Source: Pseudoclavibacter sp. RFBB5
Lineage (GTDB): Bacteria; Actinomycetota; Actinomycetes; Actinomycetales; Microbacteriaceae
DNA length: 64,000 bases
NCBI RefSeq assembly: GCF_002931555.1
Contig: NZ_PSTZ01000011.1
Span: 62,001 to 126,000, forward strand
Direction of reading: 5' to 3'
Part shown: one piece after another, positions 24,676 to 33,815 of the stretch
Numbering within the stretch: position 1 is the first letter of the stretch
How the letters are laid out: every line of letters starts with the position of its first letter
Notes under the pieces: generated by a model
The model's database searches: none
What the model saw: only the letters and a program-made list of their open reading frames with translations
Told to the model about the DNA's origin: nothing
Program-made: the position numbers and the translations under genes

Positions 24676-26541
24676 CTACTTGTTGTCCTTGTCGTCCTCG
24701 TCATCCACGACCTCGGCGTCGACGATGTCATCGTCGGCCGCCTGGTCTCCGGCGGGTGCGTCAGCCGTGGGGGCTTCCGCTGCCTGCTCAGCCTGGGCTG
24801 CGGCGTAGATTGCCTCGCCGAGCTTCGTCTGGCTGGTGTTGAGCTTGTCGAGCGCCGACTTCACTGCCGCGTCGTCGTCGCCTGCGAGAGCCGTCTTGAG
24901 GGCGTCGACGTCGCCCTGGACCTCGTTCTTGACGTCGGCGGGGAGCTTGTCGTCGTTCTCGGTGAGCACCTTCTCGACCTGGTAGACCGTGGTCTCGGCG
25001 ATGTTGCGCTGCTCAGCGCCTTCGCGACGCTTCTTGTCCTCTTCCGCGTGCTCTTCCGCCTCGCGGACCATGCGCTCGATGTCTTCCTTGCCGAGGCTGG
25101 AGCCGCCGGTGATCGTCATCGACTGCTCCTTGCCCGTGCCCTTGTCCTTTGCAGAGACGTGCACGATGCCGTTGGCGTCGATGTCGAACGTGACCTCGAT
25201 CTGCGGCATGCCACGGGGGGCCGGTGCGATGCCGGTGAGCTCGAAGGTGCCGAGGTTCTTGTTGTCGCGGGTGAACTCACGCTCGCCCTGGAAGACCTGG
25301 ATCTGCACGGACGGCTGGTTGTCGTCGGCCGTCGTGAAGGTCTCGCTGCGCTTGGTGGGGATGGCCGTGTTGCGCTCGATGAGCTTGGTCATGATGCCAC
25401 CCTTGGTCTCGATGCCGAGGGAGAGCGGGGTGACGTCGATGAGGAGGACGTCCTTGCGCTCGCCCTTCAGCACGCCAGCCTGGAGTGCTGCGCCGACGGC
25501 GACGACCTCGTCAGGGTTGACACCCTTGTTGGCGTCCTTGCCGCTGAGCTTCTTGACGAGCTCTGCGACTGCGGGCATGCGGGTGGAGCCACCGACGAGG
25601 ACGACGTGGTCGATCTGGTCGACGTTGATGCCGGCTTCGCGGATGACGTCTTCGAACGGCTTGCGGGTGCGCTCCAGGAGGTCCTTGGTGAGGTCCTCGA
25701 ACTTGGCGCGGGTGATGCTCGTGTCGAGGTTCGCGGGGCCGTTCTCCGTGAGGGAGAGGTAGGGGAGCTGGATGCTGGCGCTCGTGGAGCTGGAGAGCTC
25801 CTTCTTCGCCTGCTCGGCCGCTTCCTTCAGACGCTGGAGGGCGATCTTGTCGTTCGCGACGTCGACGCCGGTCTGCGACTTGAACTCCGTGATGAGGTAC
25901 TTGACGAGGCGGTCGTCCCAGTCGTCGCCACCGAGGCGGTTGTCGCCGGCGGTGGAGCGGACCTGGATCGTCGAGAAGTCGTCGTCCTTGCCCACTTCGA
26001 GGAGGGAGACGTCGAAGGTTCCGCCACCGAGGTCGAAGACGAGGATGAGCTCGTCCTCCTTGCCCTTGTCGAGGCCGTATGCGAGCGCGGCTGCGGTGGG
26101 CTCGTTGATGATGCGGAGCACGTTGAGGCCGGCGATCTCGCCGGCTTCCTTCGTGGCCTGGCGCTCGGCGTCGTTGAAGTAGGCGGGGACGGTGATGACC
26201 GCGTCAGTCACCTTGTCGCCCAGGTACTGCTCGGCGTCGCGCTTGAGCTTGCCGAGGATGCGCGCGGAGATCTCCTGCGCGGTGTACTTCTTGTCGTCGA
26301 TGCCCTGGGTCCAGGTGGTTCCCATGTGGCGCTTGACGGAGCCGATGGTGCGGTCGACGTTGGTGACTGCCTGGCGCTTGGCGGTCTCGCCGACGAGCAC
26401 GTCGCCGTCCTTCGTGAAGGCGACGATGGACGGGGTGGTGCGGAAGCCCTCGGCGTTTGCGATGACCTTCGGCTCGCCACCCTCGAGGACTGCGACGCAG
26501 GAGTTCGTGGTTCCGAGGTCGATTCCAACAGCACGTGACAT
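24676..26541 (-). CDS. dnaK: Chaperone DnaK (Hsp70)
   Basis: 621 residues. ATPase domain opens [18 protein letters not shown], with [12 protein letters not shown]-type motif ([17 protein letters not shown]) and [13 protein letters not shown]; the substrate domain carries [22 protein letters not shown]. The C-terminus is acidic ([19 protein letters not shown]). ATG 26541 is the conserved start with AGGAG-type site upstream. First gene of the heat-shock operon; also the likely co-repressor with HspR. Confidence 0.97.
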   Translation of the reverse strand: MSRAVGIDLGTTNSCVAVLEGGEPKVIANAEGFRTTPSIVAFTKDGDVLVGETAKRQAVTNVDRTIGSVKRHMGTTWTQGIDDKKYTAQEISARILGKLKRDAEQYLGDKVTDAVITVPAYFNDAERQATKEAGEIAGLNVLRIINEPTAAALAYGLDKGKEDELILVFDLGGGTFDVSLLEVGKDDDFSTIQVRSTAGDNRLGGDDWDDRLVKYLITEFKSQTGVDVANDKIALQRLKEAAEQAKKELSSSTSASIQLPYLSLTENGPANLDTSITRAKFEDLTKDLLERTRKPFEDVIREAGINVDQIDHVVLVGGSTRMPAVAELVKKLSGKDANKGVNPDEVVAVGAALQAGVLKGERKDVLLIDVTPLSLGIETKGGIMTKLIERNTAIPTKRSETFTTADDNQPSVQIQVFQGEREFTRDNKNLGTFELTGIAPAPRGMPQIEVTFDIDANGIVHVSAKDKGTGKEQSMTITGGSSLGKEDIERMVREAEEHAEEDKKRREGAEQRNIAETTVYQVEKVLTENDDKLPADVKNEVQGDVDALKTALAGDDDAAVKSALDKLNTSQTKLGEAIYAAAQAEQAAEAPTADAPAGDQAADDDIVDAEVVDDEDDKDNK

Positions 26542-26629
26542 GTGTGGTTCTCCTTTTGTAGAGCTGCTTGTGTGAGTCTGAGTCGGCCCGAGTTGCTGTC
26601 TCGATCGTGTGCGTCGAGACAGATGCAGA

Positions 26630-26650
26630 CCTGAGCCGTATGCACTCAAG
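26630..26650. promoter_or_regulatory. HAIR site 1 (HspR operator)
   Basis: CCTGAGC-N7-ACTCAAG matches the HspR consensus CTTGAGT-N7-ACTCAAG at 12 of 14 positions. It overlaps the downstream side of the dnaK -10 element. Confidence 0.75.
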
Positions 26651-26676
26651 TTTACTCATCGGGCTCCGACCGTCAA
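26649..26676 (-). promoter_or_regulatory. dnaK operon promoter
   Basis: On the minus strand: -35 TTGACG (26671-26676), 16-bp spacer, -10 TAAACT (26649-26654), both near sigma-70 consensus. Flanked by two HAIR sites. Transcription would start roughly 100 bases before dnaK. Confidence 0.72.
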
Positions 26677-26691
26677 GCTCAGTGGCTGAGA

Positions 26692-26712
26692 GTTGAGTGT
26701 GAGCGACTCAAG
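26692..26712. promoter_or_regulatory. HAIR site 2 (HspR operator)
   Basis: GTTGAGT-N7-ACTCAAG, a 13-of-14 match to the HspR consensus, just upstream of the dnaK -35. The remaining bases to 26904 before the next gene hold nothing I can name; a promoter for the plus-strand lipoprotein gene must lie there. Confidence 0.85.
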
Positions 26713-26904
26713 TCTGGTGGCCGTCACGTGGGGCAACTTTTCTGCGCGGAACGTCACCGAGCGACCGCCCAGCACCCACCGTTACGCGATTCCTGGACGC
26801 CGCCCGAGCTTCCTGCGACGCTCTCGCCAGCCCGCCACTCCGAGCGCGCCGCCTCCGGGCTCCCAGTGCATCCAACCCGTGCATGCATCCACGACAGGAC
26901 CGTC

Positions 26905-28530
26905 ATGACCAGACGCCGCTCCATCTTCTCCGCCGCCGTCATCGGCGCCGCCCTCACCTCCCTCCTGCTCAGCGGATGCGCGACCGGGCAGAGCACCGCG
27001 AGCGCGGGTTCCGACACCCCCAGGCAGGGCGGTGACCTCGTGCACGCCGTCACCGCCATCGCCGACGGCTGGCAGCAGCAGCAGTCCAACAACTGGCACA
27101 AGAGCCAGGTGTGGACGCAGCTCGTCGAGACGCTCGTCTACGTCGACAGCACCGGCGAGGTGCACCCGTGGCTCGCCGAGTCGTGGGAGGAGAGCGAGGA
27201 CGGACTCCAGTACACGCTGAAGCTGCGCGACGACGTGACCTTCTCGGACGGCACGCCGCTCAACGCAGACGTCGTCGCGAAGAACCTCGAGGTGCTGGGC
27301 CTCGGCGACGAGAGCAAGGGCATCACCCGCTCGCCCATCGTGCCCGGCGAGTTCGCGAGCGCCGAAGCCGTCGACGACACGACCGTGCTCGTGACCCTCA
27401 GCTCCCCCAACCGCGGGTTCATCCCGAGCCTCGGCTTCTTCGCCGCAGGCATCCTCGGCGAGAGCACGATCGACCTGCCCCTCGAGGAGCAGGCGAAGCT
27501 CGAGAACGTCGTCGGCACGGGCCCCTTCGTCTTCGAGTCGCAGGTGCCGGAGCGCGAGATCGTCGTCACGAAGCGCGACGACTACAACTGGGCGAGCGAG
27601 GCGTTCGCCCACGAGGGCCCCGCCTACCTCGACTCCATCACCTTCAACGTGCTCGAGGAGGACTCCGCCCGCCAGGGCGCCCTCGAGGCCGGCCAGGTCG
27701 ACTCGGTGCACTTCGTGCAGCCGAGCGAGGAGCAGCGCCTCACGGACGAGGGCTTCAACGTCATCTACGGCGAGTACCTCGGCACGCCCATCAACTTCGT
27801 GCTGCGCCCCAACGCAGAGATCACGGACGACGTGAAGGTACGCCAGGCCATCCAGCACGGCGTGAATCGCGAGGAGATCGTCGACACGGTCTTCAACTCC
27901 AACTGGAAGCCCGCCACCTCCTCGGTGCAGGCCGCGACGCCCGGCTGGGTCGACCTGAGCGAGAATCTCGCCTTCGACCAGGACCTCTCGAACACGCTGC
28001 TCGACGAATCCGGCTGGACAGAGACGGACAGTGACGGCTACCGGGTGAAGGACGGCACGCGCCTCACGATCCCCGCGTACACGTCCCCGTTCGTCAACGG
28101 TTCAGGCCAGATCCTCGAGCTCGCGAAGCAGCAGCTCAAAGCCGTCGGCATCGAGCTGGAGATCCGCCAGTCGGATGCGAGCACCTACAGCGACATCTTC
28201 GCCGCGGGAGGAACACCCATCTTCCCTGTCGCCAACTCCTTCCTCGATGCGACGACCCTGCGCCAGTACTGGGGCCAGGACTACACGAACCAGTTCCAGC
28301 TGAAGAACGGCGAGATCGAGGAGCAGCTGCTCGGCGTCTCGGAGACCGCGAACGGCACCGACGAGCGCGCCGCGAACCTCGCCGAGCTGCAGGAGACGGT
28401 CCTCGAGGAGGCCTACACGGTGCCGCTGGTCGACAACTCCCAGGTGTTCGTCACGAGCCCCAACGTGTCCGGCATCGAGACCAACGCCGTCGGCCGCCCG
28501 TACTTCTACGACACCTGGCTCGGGCAGTAG
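26905..28530 (+). CDS. ABC transporter substrate-binding lipoprotein, family 5
   Basis: 541 residues. Signal peptide with lipobox LLLSGC (Cys25), then the SBP_bac_5 fold: VHPWLAESWEESEDGLQYTLKLRDDVTFSDGTPLNADVVAKNLEVL, VGTGPFVFES, VRQAIQHGVNREEIVDTVF. This family feeds dipeptide, oligopeptide or nickel ABC importers. No permease or ATPase gene is nearby, so it is an orphan binding protein that must use a transporter encoded elsewhere or have a different role. ATG 26905 gives the lipoprotein signal; longer frames would bury it. Confidence 0.9.
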   Translation: MTRRRSIFSAAVIGAALTSLLLSGCATGQSTASAGSDTPRQGGDLVHAVTAIADGWQQQQSNNWHKSQVWTQLVETLVYVDSTGEVHPWLAESWEESEDGLQYTLKLRDDVTFSDGTPLNADVVAKNLEVLGLGDESKGITRSPIVPGEFASAEAVDDTTVLVTLSSPNRGFIPSLGFFAAGILGESTIDLPLEEQAKLENVVGTGPFVFESQVPEREIVVTKRDDYNWASEAFAHEGPAYLDSITFNVLEEDSARQGALEAGQVDSVHFVQPSEEQRLTDEGFNVIYGEYLGTPINFVLRPNAEITDDVKVRQAIQHGVNREEIVDTVFNSNWKPATSSVQAATPGWVDLSENLAFDQDLSNTLLDESGWTETDSDGYRVKDGTRLTIPAYTSPFVNGSGQILELAKQQLKAVGIELEIRQSDASTYSDIFAAGGTPIFPVANSFLDATTLRQYWGQDYTNQFQLKNGEIEEQLLGVSETANGTDERAANLAELQETVLEEAYTVPLVDNSQVFVTSPNVSGIETNAVGRPYFYDTWLGQ

Positions 28531-28573
28531 GCCGCGCGTCGGCGGCCCGAAGCGGGAAAGCACATCCGTCCGC

Positions 28574-28650
28574 GTCAAACTTCGGTGACTATTCGGCCTC
28601 TTCCGTCCGTCTCGAGCGCGTTCGGCCGCAGTTGTCACCGAAGTTTGGCG
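28574..28650. terminator. Long imperfect hairpin in convergent gap
   Basis: Core CAAACTTCGGTGAC (28576-28589) pairs perfectly with GTCACCGAAGTTTG (28634-28647); pairing extends through CGGCC/GGCCG on the loop side with mismatches. Lies between the binding-protein gene and the convergent anchored unknown gene. Confidence 0.65.
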
Positions 28651-28660
28651 GCTGTCCGCC

Positions 28661-29524
28661 TCACGGCTCGTGGAACGTCACCGGGAAGTCCGCGATGTGC
28701 AGGCCGGATGCGCCGATCCTGCTCTCGATCGCGGCGTGCTGGGCGGCGGGCGCGGTGACGTTCACGTGGTCTCGGCCACCCATCGGCGCGCTCCCGCCGT
28801 CTGCCCAGAAGGCCTCGACCTCGTGATCTTCGGCGAGGTCGGTGAGTAGCGCGAGGTAGGGCTCCTGCTGCCCGGGCAGGATCGTGGCACCGAGCGTCGT
28901 GGAGTTGATCTCGACCTCCCTGTCGGGGTCCAAGCCCGCGGCGGCAAGCAGCGCCCCGACGTTCTGGACGAGCGGCAGCAGGTGGAGGTAGCCGTCCCTG
29001 GTCTCCTCGATGGAGACGAGGGCGAAGCGCCCGTTCTCCCAGATCGCCGGCTGCACGGCCATGCCGGGCGCGACCTCGTCGAGCTCGTCGACGAGCGACA
29101 CGGCGTCGAAGCCGAAGTCAGGGCAGGTGCCTCCTGACAGCGCTCGCCCAGAGGAGTCGGTCTGGCTGTGCAGCGACATCACGCCGCCCGCGGCGGCGGG
29201 CACCTCGAGCGACCAGCTGACACCCTCGGGATGCGCCGACGCGCAGAGCTCGTCGAGCAGGGCGGGTAGGTGCTCCTGCTCGACGTCGAGCTCGATCCGC
29301 GAGATGGGGTCGACGAAGATCGGCGCTTCAACCCACCGTTGTCCCGATACCTCGGTCACGCCCGGGATCGCCTCGACCTGTTCGACGAGGGCATCGAACT
29401 CCGCACTCGGACGGTCGAAGCGGGTCTCGTTGACCATCCAGCTGAAGAGCGTCGCGGCGCCGAGCAGGACGCCGAAGAGCGCGATCACGAGGGCGGCGAG
29501 CCACACCCGAGTCCTGAGTCGCAT
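28661..29524 (-). CDS. Membrane-anchored hypothetical protein
   Basis: 287 residues, family not recognised. One N-terminal membrane helix (VWLAALVIALFGVLLGAATLFSWMV, about residues 6-30) anchors a large soluble extracytoplasmic part with two similar-looking halves: EFDALVEQVEAIPGVTEVSG... and LVDELDEVAPGMAVQPAIW..., then VEINSTTLGATILPGQQEPYLALLTDLAEDHEVEAFW. ATG 29524 follows GGGAGG. Cys residues occur at two points (LCASAH, GGTCPD). A periplasm-facing sensor or adaptor is possible but unproven. Confidence 0.65.
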   Translation of the reverse strand: MRLRTRVWLAALVIALFGVLLGAATLFSWMVNETRFDRPSAEFDALVEQVEAIPGVTEVSGQRWVEAPIFVDPISRIELDVEQEHLPALLDELCASAHPEGVSWSLEVPAAAGGVMSLHSQTDSSGRALSGGTCPDFGFDAVSLVDELDEVAPGMAVQPAIWENGRFALVSIEETRDGYLHLLPLVQNVGALLAAAGLDPDREVEINSTTLGATILPGQQEPYLALLTDLAEDHEVEAFWADGGSAPMGGRDHVNVTAPAAQHAAIESRIGASGLHIADFPVTFHEP

Positions 29525-29696
29525 GTGCTGCCTCCCGTCCGCAGCCGCGCGCACGCTCCGACCGCTTTCCGGGCCAGGGTGCCACGCGCAGGTCACAGTG
29601 CGGTTCACGGCAGACGAACGGCGAGCGAACTCAACCGGCCAGGACCTCGCGCAGGCTGTTCCCCTCCGCGCCGCCTCACGCGCATAGAATCCGCGC

Positions 29697-31151
29697 ATGG
29701 CACACCCCGGCCGCGCCGACGAAGGCGCACCCTCCCCCAGCGACCCGACTCCGAGCGGGCGGGTCGAGACCGTCGACGGCGGCGCCGCCGTCACGCCGAA
29801 GGAGCTGAAGAAGCGCGCGACCGCCTGGGCGCTGTGGGACGTCGGCAACTCCGCCTTCCAGGCCGTCGTCGTCACCTTCGTCTTCGCCACGTACCTAGCG
29901 AGCGATCTCTTCATCGACCCGCAGGTCGCGGCGCTGGGCGAGGTGAACCCGCTCGACCCGCAGTATCTGGCCGCTCAGGCCGCATCCACCAACGTCATCG
30001 CCAACCTGAGCACGATTGCGGGCCTGCTCGTCGCCCTCATCGCACCCGTGCTCGGGCAGCGCTCCGACGGGTCGGGGAGGCGAAAGCTGTGGCTGGGCAT
30101 CTTCACCGGCATCACCGTGCTCATCATGCTGTCCATGTTCTTCATCCAGCCCGGCGAGGAGTACCTGTTCTGGGGCGCGCTGCTGCTCGCAGTCGGCACG
30201 ATCTTCGCCGAGCTGAGCGGCGTCAACTACAACGCGATGCTGTCGCAGGTGTCGACGCCCAAGAACGTGGGCCGCATCTCGGGCATCGGCTGGGGCCTCG
30301 GCTACCTGGGCAGCATCGTGCTGCTGGTGCTGCTGCTCGTGCTGTTCATCCAGTCGTTCGGCGCGGAAGGCCGGAACGGCGTCCTCGGGGTGCCGAGCGG
30401 GGCGGATGGGGGCGCGCTCGACATCCGCTTCGCGATCGTGCTCGCCGCTGTCTGGTACGTGGTCTTCGCGTTGCCCGTCATGTTCAAGGTGCCCGAGATC
30501 CCGAAGGACGAGACCCGCCGAAAGGTGAGCTTCTTCGCGTCGTATGGCGTGCTGTTCCGCGTCATCGGGAAGCTCGCGAAGAGCGACCCGAAGCTCCTCC
30601 TCTTCCTCGCCGCGAGCGCCGTGTTCCGCGACGGGCTGCAGGCGATCTTCGCGTTCGGCGCGATCCTCGCGGCACAGGTGTACGGCTTCGCGCCCAGCGA
30701 GGTCATCTACTTCGCGGTCGCCGCGAACCTCGTCGCCGGCCTCGGCACGCTCGCCGCTGGCTGGTTCGACGACCGCTTCGGCCCGAAGCTCGTGATCATG
30801 GCGTCGCTCGTCTCGCTCACGGCGTTCTCGGTCGTGCTCCTCTTCCTCCCATCCGAGAAGACGGTGTTCTGGATCTTCGGCCTCGCACTCTGCCTCTTCG
30901 TGGGTCCTGCGCAGGCCGCGAGCCGCTCCTACCTGTCCCGCGCGACCCCTCCCGGCCGCGAGGGCGAGCTGTTCGGCCTCTACGCCACCACGAACCGGGT
31001 CGCGAGCTTCATCACCCCCGCCCTGTTCAGCCTCTTCGTGTTCCTCTCCGGCAACCCGAAGATGGGCATCATCGGCATCGGCATCGTCCTCGCCGTGGGA
31101 TTCCTCATGATGCTGCCCGTGCCGAGCAAGGTGAAGCAGGCGAGCGCGTAG
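29697..31151 (+). CDS. Atg22/UMF1-like MFS transporter
   Basis: 484 residues with about 12 membrane helices. The opening WALWDVGNSAFQAVVVTFVFATYLASDLF and GVNYNAMLSQVSTPKNVGRISGIGWGLGYLGSI are hallmarks of the UMF1/Atg22-like branch, followed by PPGREGELFGLYATTNRVASFITPALF. These carriers are thought to export amino acids or small metabolites. The first 40 residues are a soluble Pro-rich tail. Substrate cannot be told. Confidence 0.88.
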   Translation: MAHPGRADEGAPSPSDPTPSGRVETVDGGAAVTPKELKKRATAWALWDVGNSAFQAVVVTFVFATYLASDLFIDPQVAALGEVNPLDPQYLAAQAASTNVIANLSTIAGLLVALIAPVLGQRSDGSGRRKLWLGIFTGITVLIMLSMFFIQPGEEYLFWGALLLAVGTIFAELSGVNYNAMLSQVSTPKNVGRISGIGWGLGYLGSIVLLVLLLVLFIQSFGAEGRNGVLGVPSGADGGALDIRFAIVLAAVWYVVFALPVMFKVPEIPKDETRRKVSFFASYGVLFRVIGKLAKSDPKLLLFLAASAVFRDGLQAIFAFGAILAAQVYGFAPSEVIYFAVAANLVAGLGTLAAGWFDDRFGPKLVIMASLVSLTAFSVVLLFLPSEKTVFWIFGLALCLFVGPAQAASRSYLSRATPPGREGELFGLYATTNRVASFITPALFSLFVFLSGNPKMGIIGIGIVLAVGFLMMLPVPSKVKQASA

Positions 31152-31228
31152 CGGCCCGCTCTGCAACTGTTACCCCCAAGGCCGGGCTCGCTGGCGGAAT
31201 GTCGGTGGTGCGGACGACACTTGATGCC

Positions 31229-32290
31229 ATGACGCACGAGACGAACGGCACCGCAGCGCAGCTCCCCACGACCCTCCTCGGCGATGGCCTCGTGACGACC
31301 GTGCAGGGGTACGGCGCCATGAGCCTCAGCGACGCGTACGGTCCCATCGACGACGAGCAGGCCCTGCGCACGCTGCAGCACGCGGTAGATGCGGGCATCA
31401 CGTTCATCGACACGGCCAACATCTACGGCGACGGCCGCAGCGAGCGCACCATCGCCAAGATCTTCCCGGGGCAGCGCGAGCGCATCCAGCTCGCCACGAA
31501 GTTCGGCATCACGAAGGGCGACGGCGTCGGAAAGCGCGGCGTGCGCGGCGACCGCGAGCACGTCCGCGAGCAGGTCGAGCTCTCCCTCAAGCGCCTCGGC
31601 ACCGACTACATCGACCTCTACTACCAGCACCGAGTCGACCCCAACGTGCCCATCGAGGACACGGTCGGCTTCGTCGCCGAGCTCGTCGCCGAGGGCAAGG
31701 TGCGGCACATCGGCCTGAGCGAGCCGACGGGGGCCGAGATCATCCGCGCCGCCGCCGTGCACCCCATCGCGGCCATCCAGAGCGAGTACAGCATCTTCAG
31801 CCGCGATCTCGAGCACCACGTCATCCCCGCCATCCGCGAGGTCGGCGCCGGCTTCGTGCCCTACTCCCCCGTCAGCCGCGGCCTGCTCACCGACTCGTGG
31901 GCCGAACTCACCGCCGAGAAGCCCAACGTGCGCGCCAACTTCCCCCGCTTCTTCGCAGAGAACCTGCCAGCGAACCGCGCCCTCGCCGGCGAGGTCGCGG
32001 CCGTCGCGCAGCAGCTCACCGAGCAGCACGACCGCCATGTCTCCGTCGCTGAGGTCGCCCTCGCCTGGGTCTCCGCGAAGTCGGCGGAGTTCGGGGTACG
32101 GGTCTCCCCGATCCCGGGAACCCGCAGCCCCGAGCGCATCGACGAGAACCTGCGGGCCATCGGCCTCGACCTGGCCGGCGAGCAGCTGCTCCGACTCGAC
32201 TCGATCGCCGAGCGCGTCGTCGGGAACCGCTCGGCAGATCCCGCCTGGACGTCCCAGGGCCGCGAAGAGGCGGCGCTCGCGGCATCCTGA
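31229..32290 (+). CDS. Aldo/keto reductase
   Basis: 353 residues, AKR family. Catalytic residues in order: Asp and Tyr in FIDTANIYGDGRSE, Lys in LATKFG, His in LYYQHRVDP; NADPH site near PIPGTRSPERIDENL. ATG 31229 gives the usual N-terminus about 20 residues before the first strand. Cytoplasmic NADPH-dependent carbonyl reduction; substrate unknown. Stands 77 bp after the MFS gene and may be co-transcribed. Confidence 0.92.
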   Translation: MTHETNGTAAQLPTTLLGDGLVTTVQGYGAMSLSDAYGPIDDEQALRTLQHAVDAGITFIDTANIYGDGRSERTIAKIFPGQRERIQLATKFGITKGDGVGKRGVRGDREHVREQVELSLKRLGTDYIDLYYQHRVDPNVPIEDTVGFVAELVAEGKVRHIGLSEPTGAEIIRAAAVHPIAAIQSEYSIFSRDLEHHVIPAIREVGAGFVPYSPVSRGLLTDSWAELTAEKPNVRANFPRFFAENLPANRALAGEVAAVAQQLTEQHDRHVSVAEVALAWVSAKSAEFGVRVSPIPGTRSPERIDENLRAIGLDLAGEQLLRLDSIAERVVGNRSADPAWTSQGREEAALAAS

Positions 32291-32435
32291 TCCGGGCTTA
32301 TCCCCAGCTTTCCGAGTTGCAGGCAAACGAAGTGCAACTAGAATCTCCCCTCATGGAAGACCCTCCCAGTCATAGTCCCAAGCCTCTTGACGTTCCGGCC
32401 GCCTCTTCGGCCGCCACAGTCTGGAGGCACCACGC

Positions 32436-33815
32436 ATGAACGAATGGGTGATGCTCGGCATCGGCCTCGTTCTCACAGTAGGAACCGGGTTGTTCGTCGC
32501 GAGTGAATTCGCGCTCGTCAACCTCGACCGAAACGATCTCGAAAACCGGCAGAGCCGCGGAGAGAAACGACTCGGGCCAACCATCAAGGCCCTGAAGATC
32601 ACGTCGACACACCTCTCCAGCGCGCAGCTCGGAATCACGCTCACGACCCTGCTCACGGGATACACGTTCGAGCCGGCCGTCAGCTCCCTCCTCGCAGAGC
32701 CCCTCGAGGGCCTCGGGGTGGCCGAGGGCCTCGTGCCCGTCGTCGGAGCCATCGTCGGCATCGTCCTAGCGACGCTGTTCTCGATGATCATCGGCGAGCT
32801 CGTCCCCAAGAACTTCGCGCTCGCCCTCCCACGGGCGACAGCGAAGATCGTCATCCCGTTCCAGGCGCTCTTCACGACGGTGTTCAAGCCCGTGATCCTG
32901 CTCCTGAACAACACGGCGAACGCCATCATCCGCTCCATGGGCATCGAGCCCAAGGAGGAGCTCTCCGGTGCCAGAAGCGCCGACGAGCTCTCCTACCTCA
33001 TCCGGCACTCCGCGCTCTCCGGGCTCCTCGAGGAAGACGACGCAGCACTGCTGCGACGCACCCTCAAGTTCTCCGAGCACGACGCGTCCGACGTCATGAC
33101 ACCCCGCGTGCGCATGGCGAGCATCGAAGTCGACGACACGGCGCAGGCGATCATCGCCCTCGCCATCGAGACCGGGTTCTCCCGGTTCCCCGTCGTCGAC
33201 GGGACGCCCGACAACATCACGGGCTTCGTGCACGCGAAGCAGGCGTTCGCGGTGCCCGTCGAGACACACGATGAGGTCACGGCCGGCCAGCTGCAGACCG
33301 AGGCGCTGCGCGTGCCGGAGTCGATGGGCGCCTCCGCCCTGCTGACCCTGCTGCGCGCCGAGCGACACCAAGTCGCCGTCGTCGTGGATGAACACGGCGG
33401 CACCGCAGGCATCGTCACCCTCGAGGACCTCGTCGAGGAGATCGTCGGCGAACTCGAAGACGAACACGACCGGCACCAGACCGGGTTCATCCGGCGCGGC
33501 CGCTCGGTCACGTTCGACGCCTCCTGGCGTCCCGACGAGGTGCTCGACCGCCTCGCGATCGAAGTTCCGGAGGACGGCGACTACGACACCGTCGGCGGCT
33601 TCATCACCGACACCCTCGAGCGCCTTCCCGAACTGGGCGATGAGGTCGAGATCGAGGCCGGCACCCTGCGCGTCGAGCGCATCGACGGCACCCGCATCGT
33701 GCGGGTCCGCTACCTGCCGAACGAGCCAGACGGAGACCAGAGCCTCATGAGCAATCAGGAGCTCGCTCACGACAGAGCGCACGAGCGAGTCAAGGAGGCG
33801 ATGATCAATGAGTGA
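32436..33815 (+). CDS. CNNM/CorC (HlyC) family protein, longer paralogue
   Basis: 459 residues: CNNM transmembrane domain (residues 1-200; TVGTGLFVASEFALVNLDRNDLE, SSAQLGITLTTLLTGYTFEPAV), a CBS pair (MTPRVRMASIEVDDTAQAIIALA... AVVVDEHGGTAGIVTLEDLVEEIVGELEDEHD) and the CorC_HlyC C-terminal domain (YDTVGGFITDTLERLPELGDEVEI). Such proteins act in magnesium/cobalt homeostasis; the old hemolysin name is not functional. ATG has GGAGG upstream. Overlaps the next, paralogous gene by 8 bp. Confidence 0.92.
   Translation: MNEWVMLGIGLVLTVGTGLFVASEFALVNLDRNDLENRQSRGEKRLGPTIKALKITSTHLSSAQLGITLTTLLTGYTFEPAVSSLLAEPLEGLGVAEGLVPVVGAIVGIVLATLFSMIIGELVPKNFALALPRATAKIVIPFQALFTTVFKPVILLLNNTANAIIRSMGIEPKEELSGARSADELSYLIRHSALSGLLEEDDAALLRRTLKFSEHDASDVMTPRVRMASIEVDDTAQAIIALAIETGFSRFPVVDGTPDNITGFVHAKQAFAVPVETHDEVTAGQLQTEALRVPESMGASALLTLLRAERHQVAVVVDEHGGTAGIVTLEDLVEEIVGELEDEHDRHQTGFIRRGRSVTFDASWRPDEVLDRLAIEVPEDGDYDTVGGFITDTLERLPELGDEVEIEAGTLRVERIDGTRIVRVRYLPNEPDGDQSLMSNQELAHDRAHERVKEAMINE

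Noticed and set aside
25048-26538. Long open frame (496 codons) on the plus strand opposite dnaK
   Set aside because: dnaK-antisense open frames are a known artefact of codon use; composition is repetitive Asp/Val/Leu with no domain.
29270-32290. A 1006-codon open frame ending with the aldo/keto reductase
   Set aside because: Only the last 353 codons are protein-like; the rest is Arg/Pro-rich read-through over the MFS gene in another frame.
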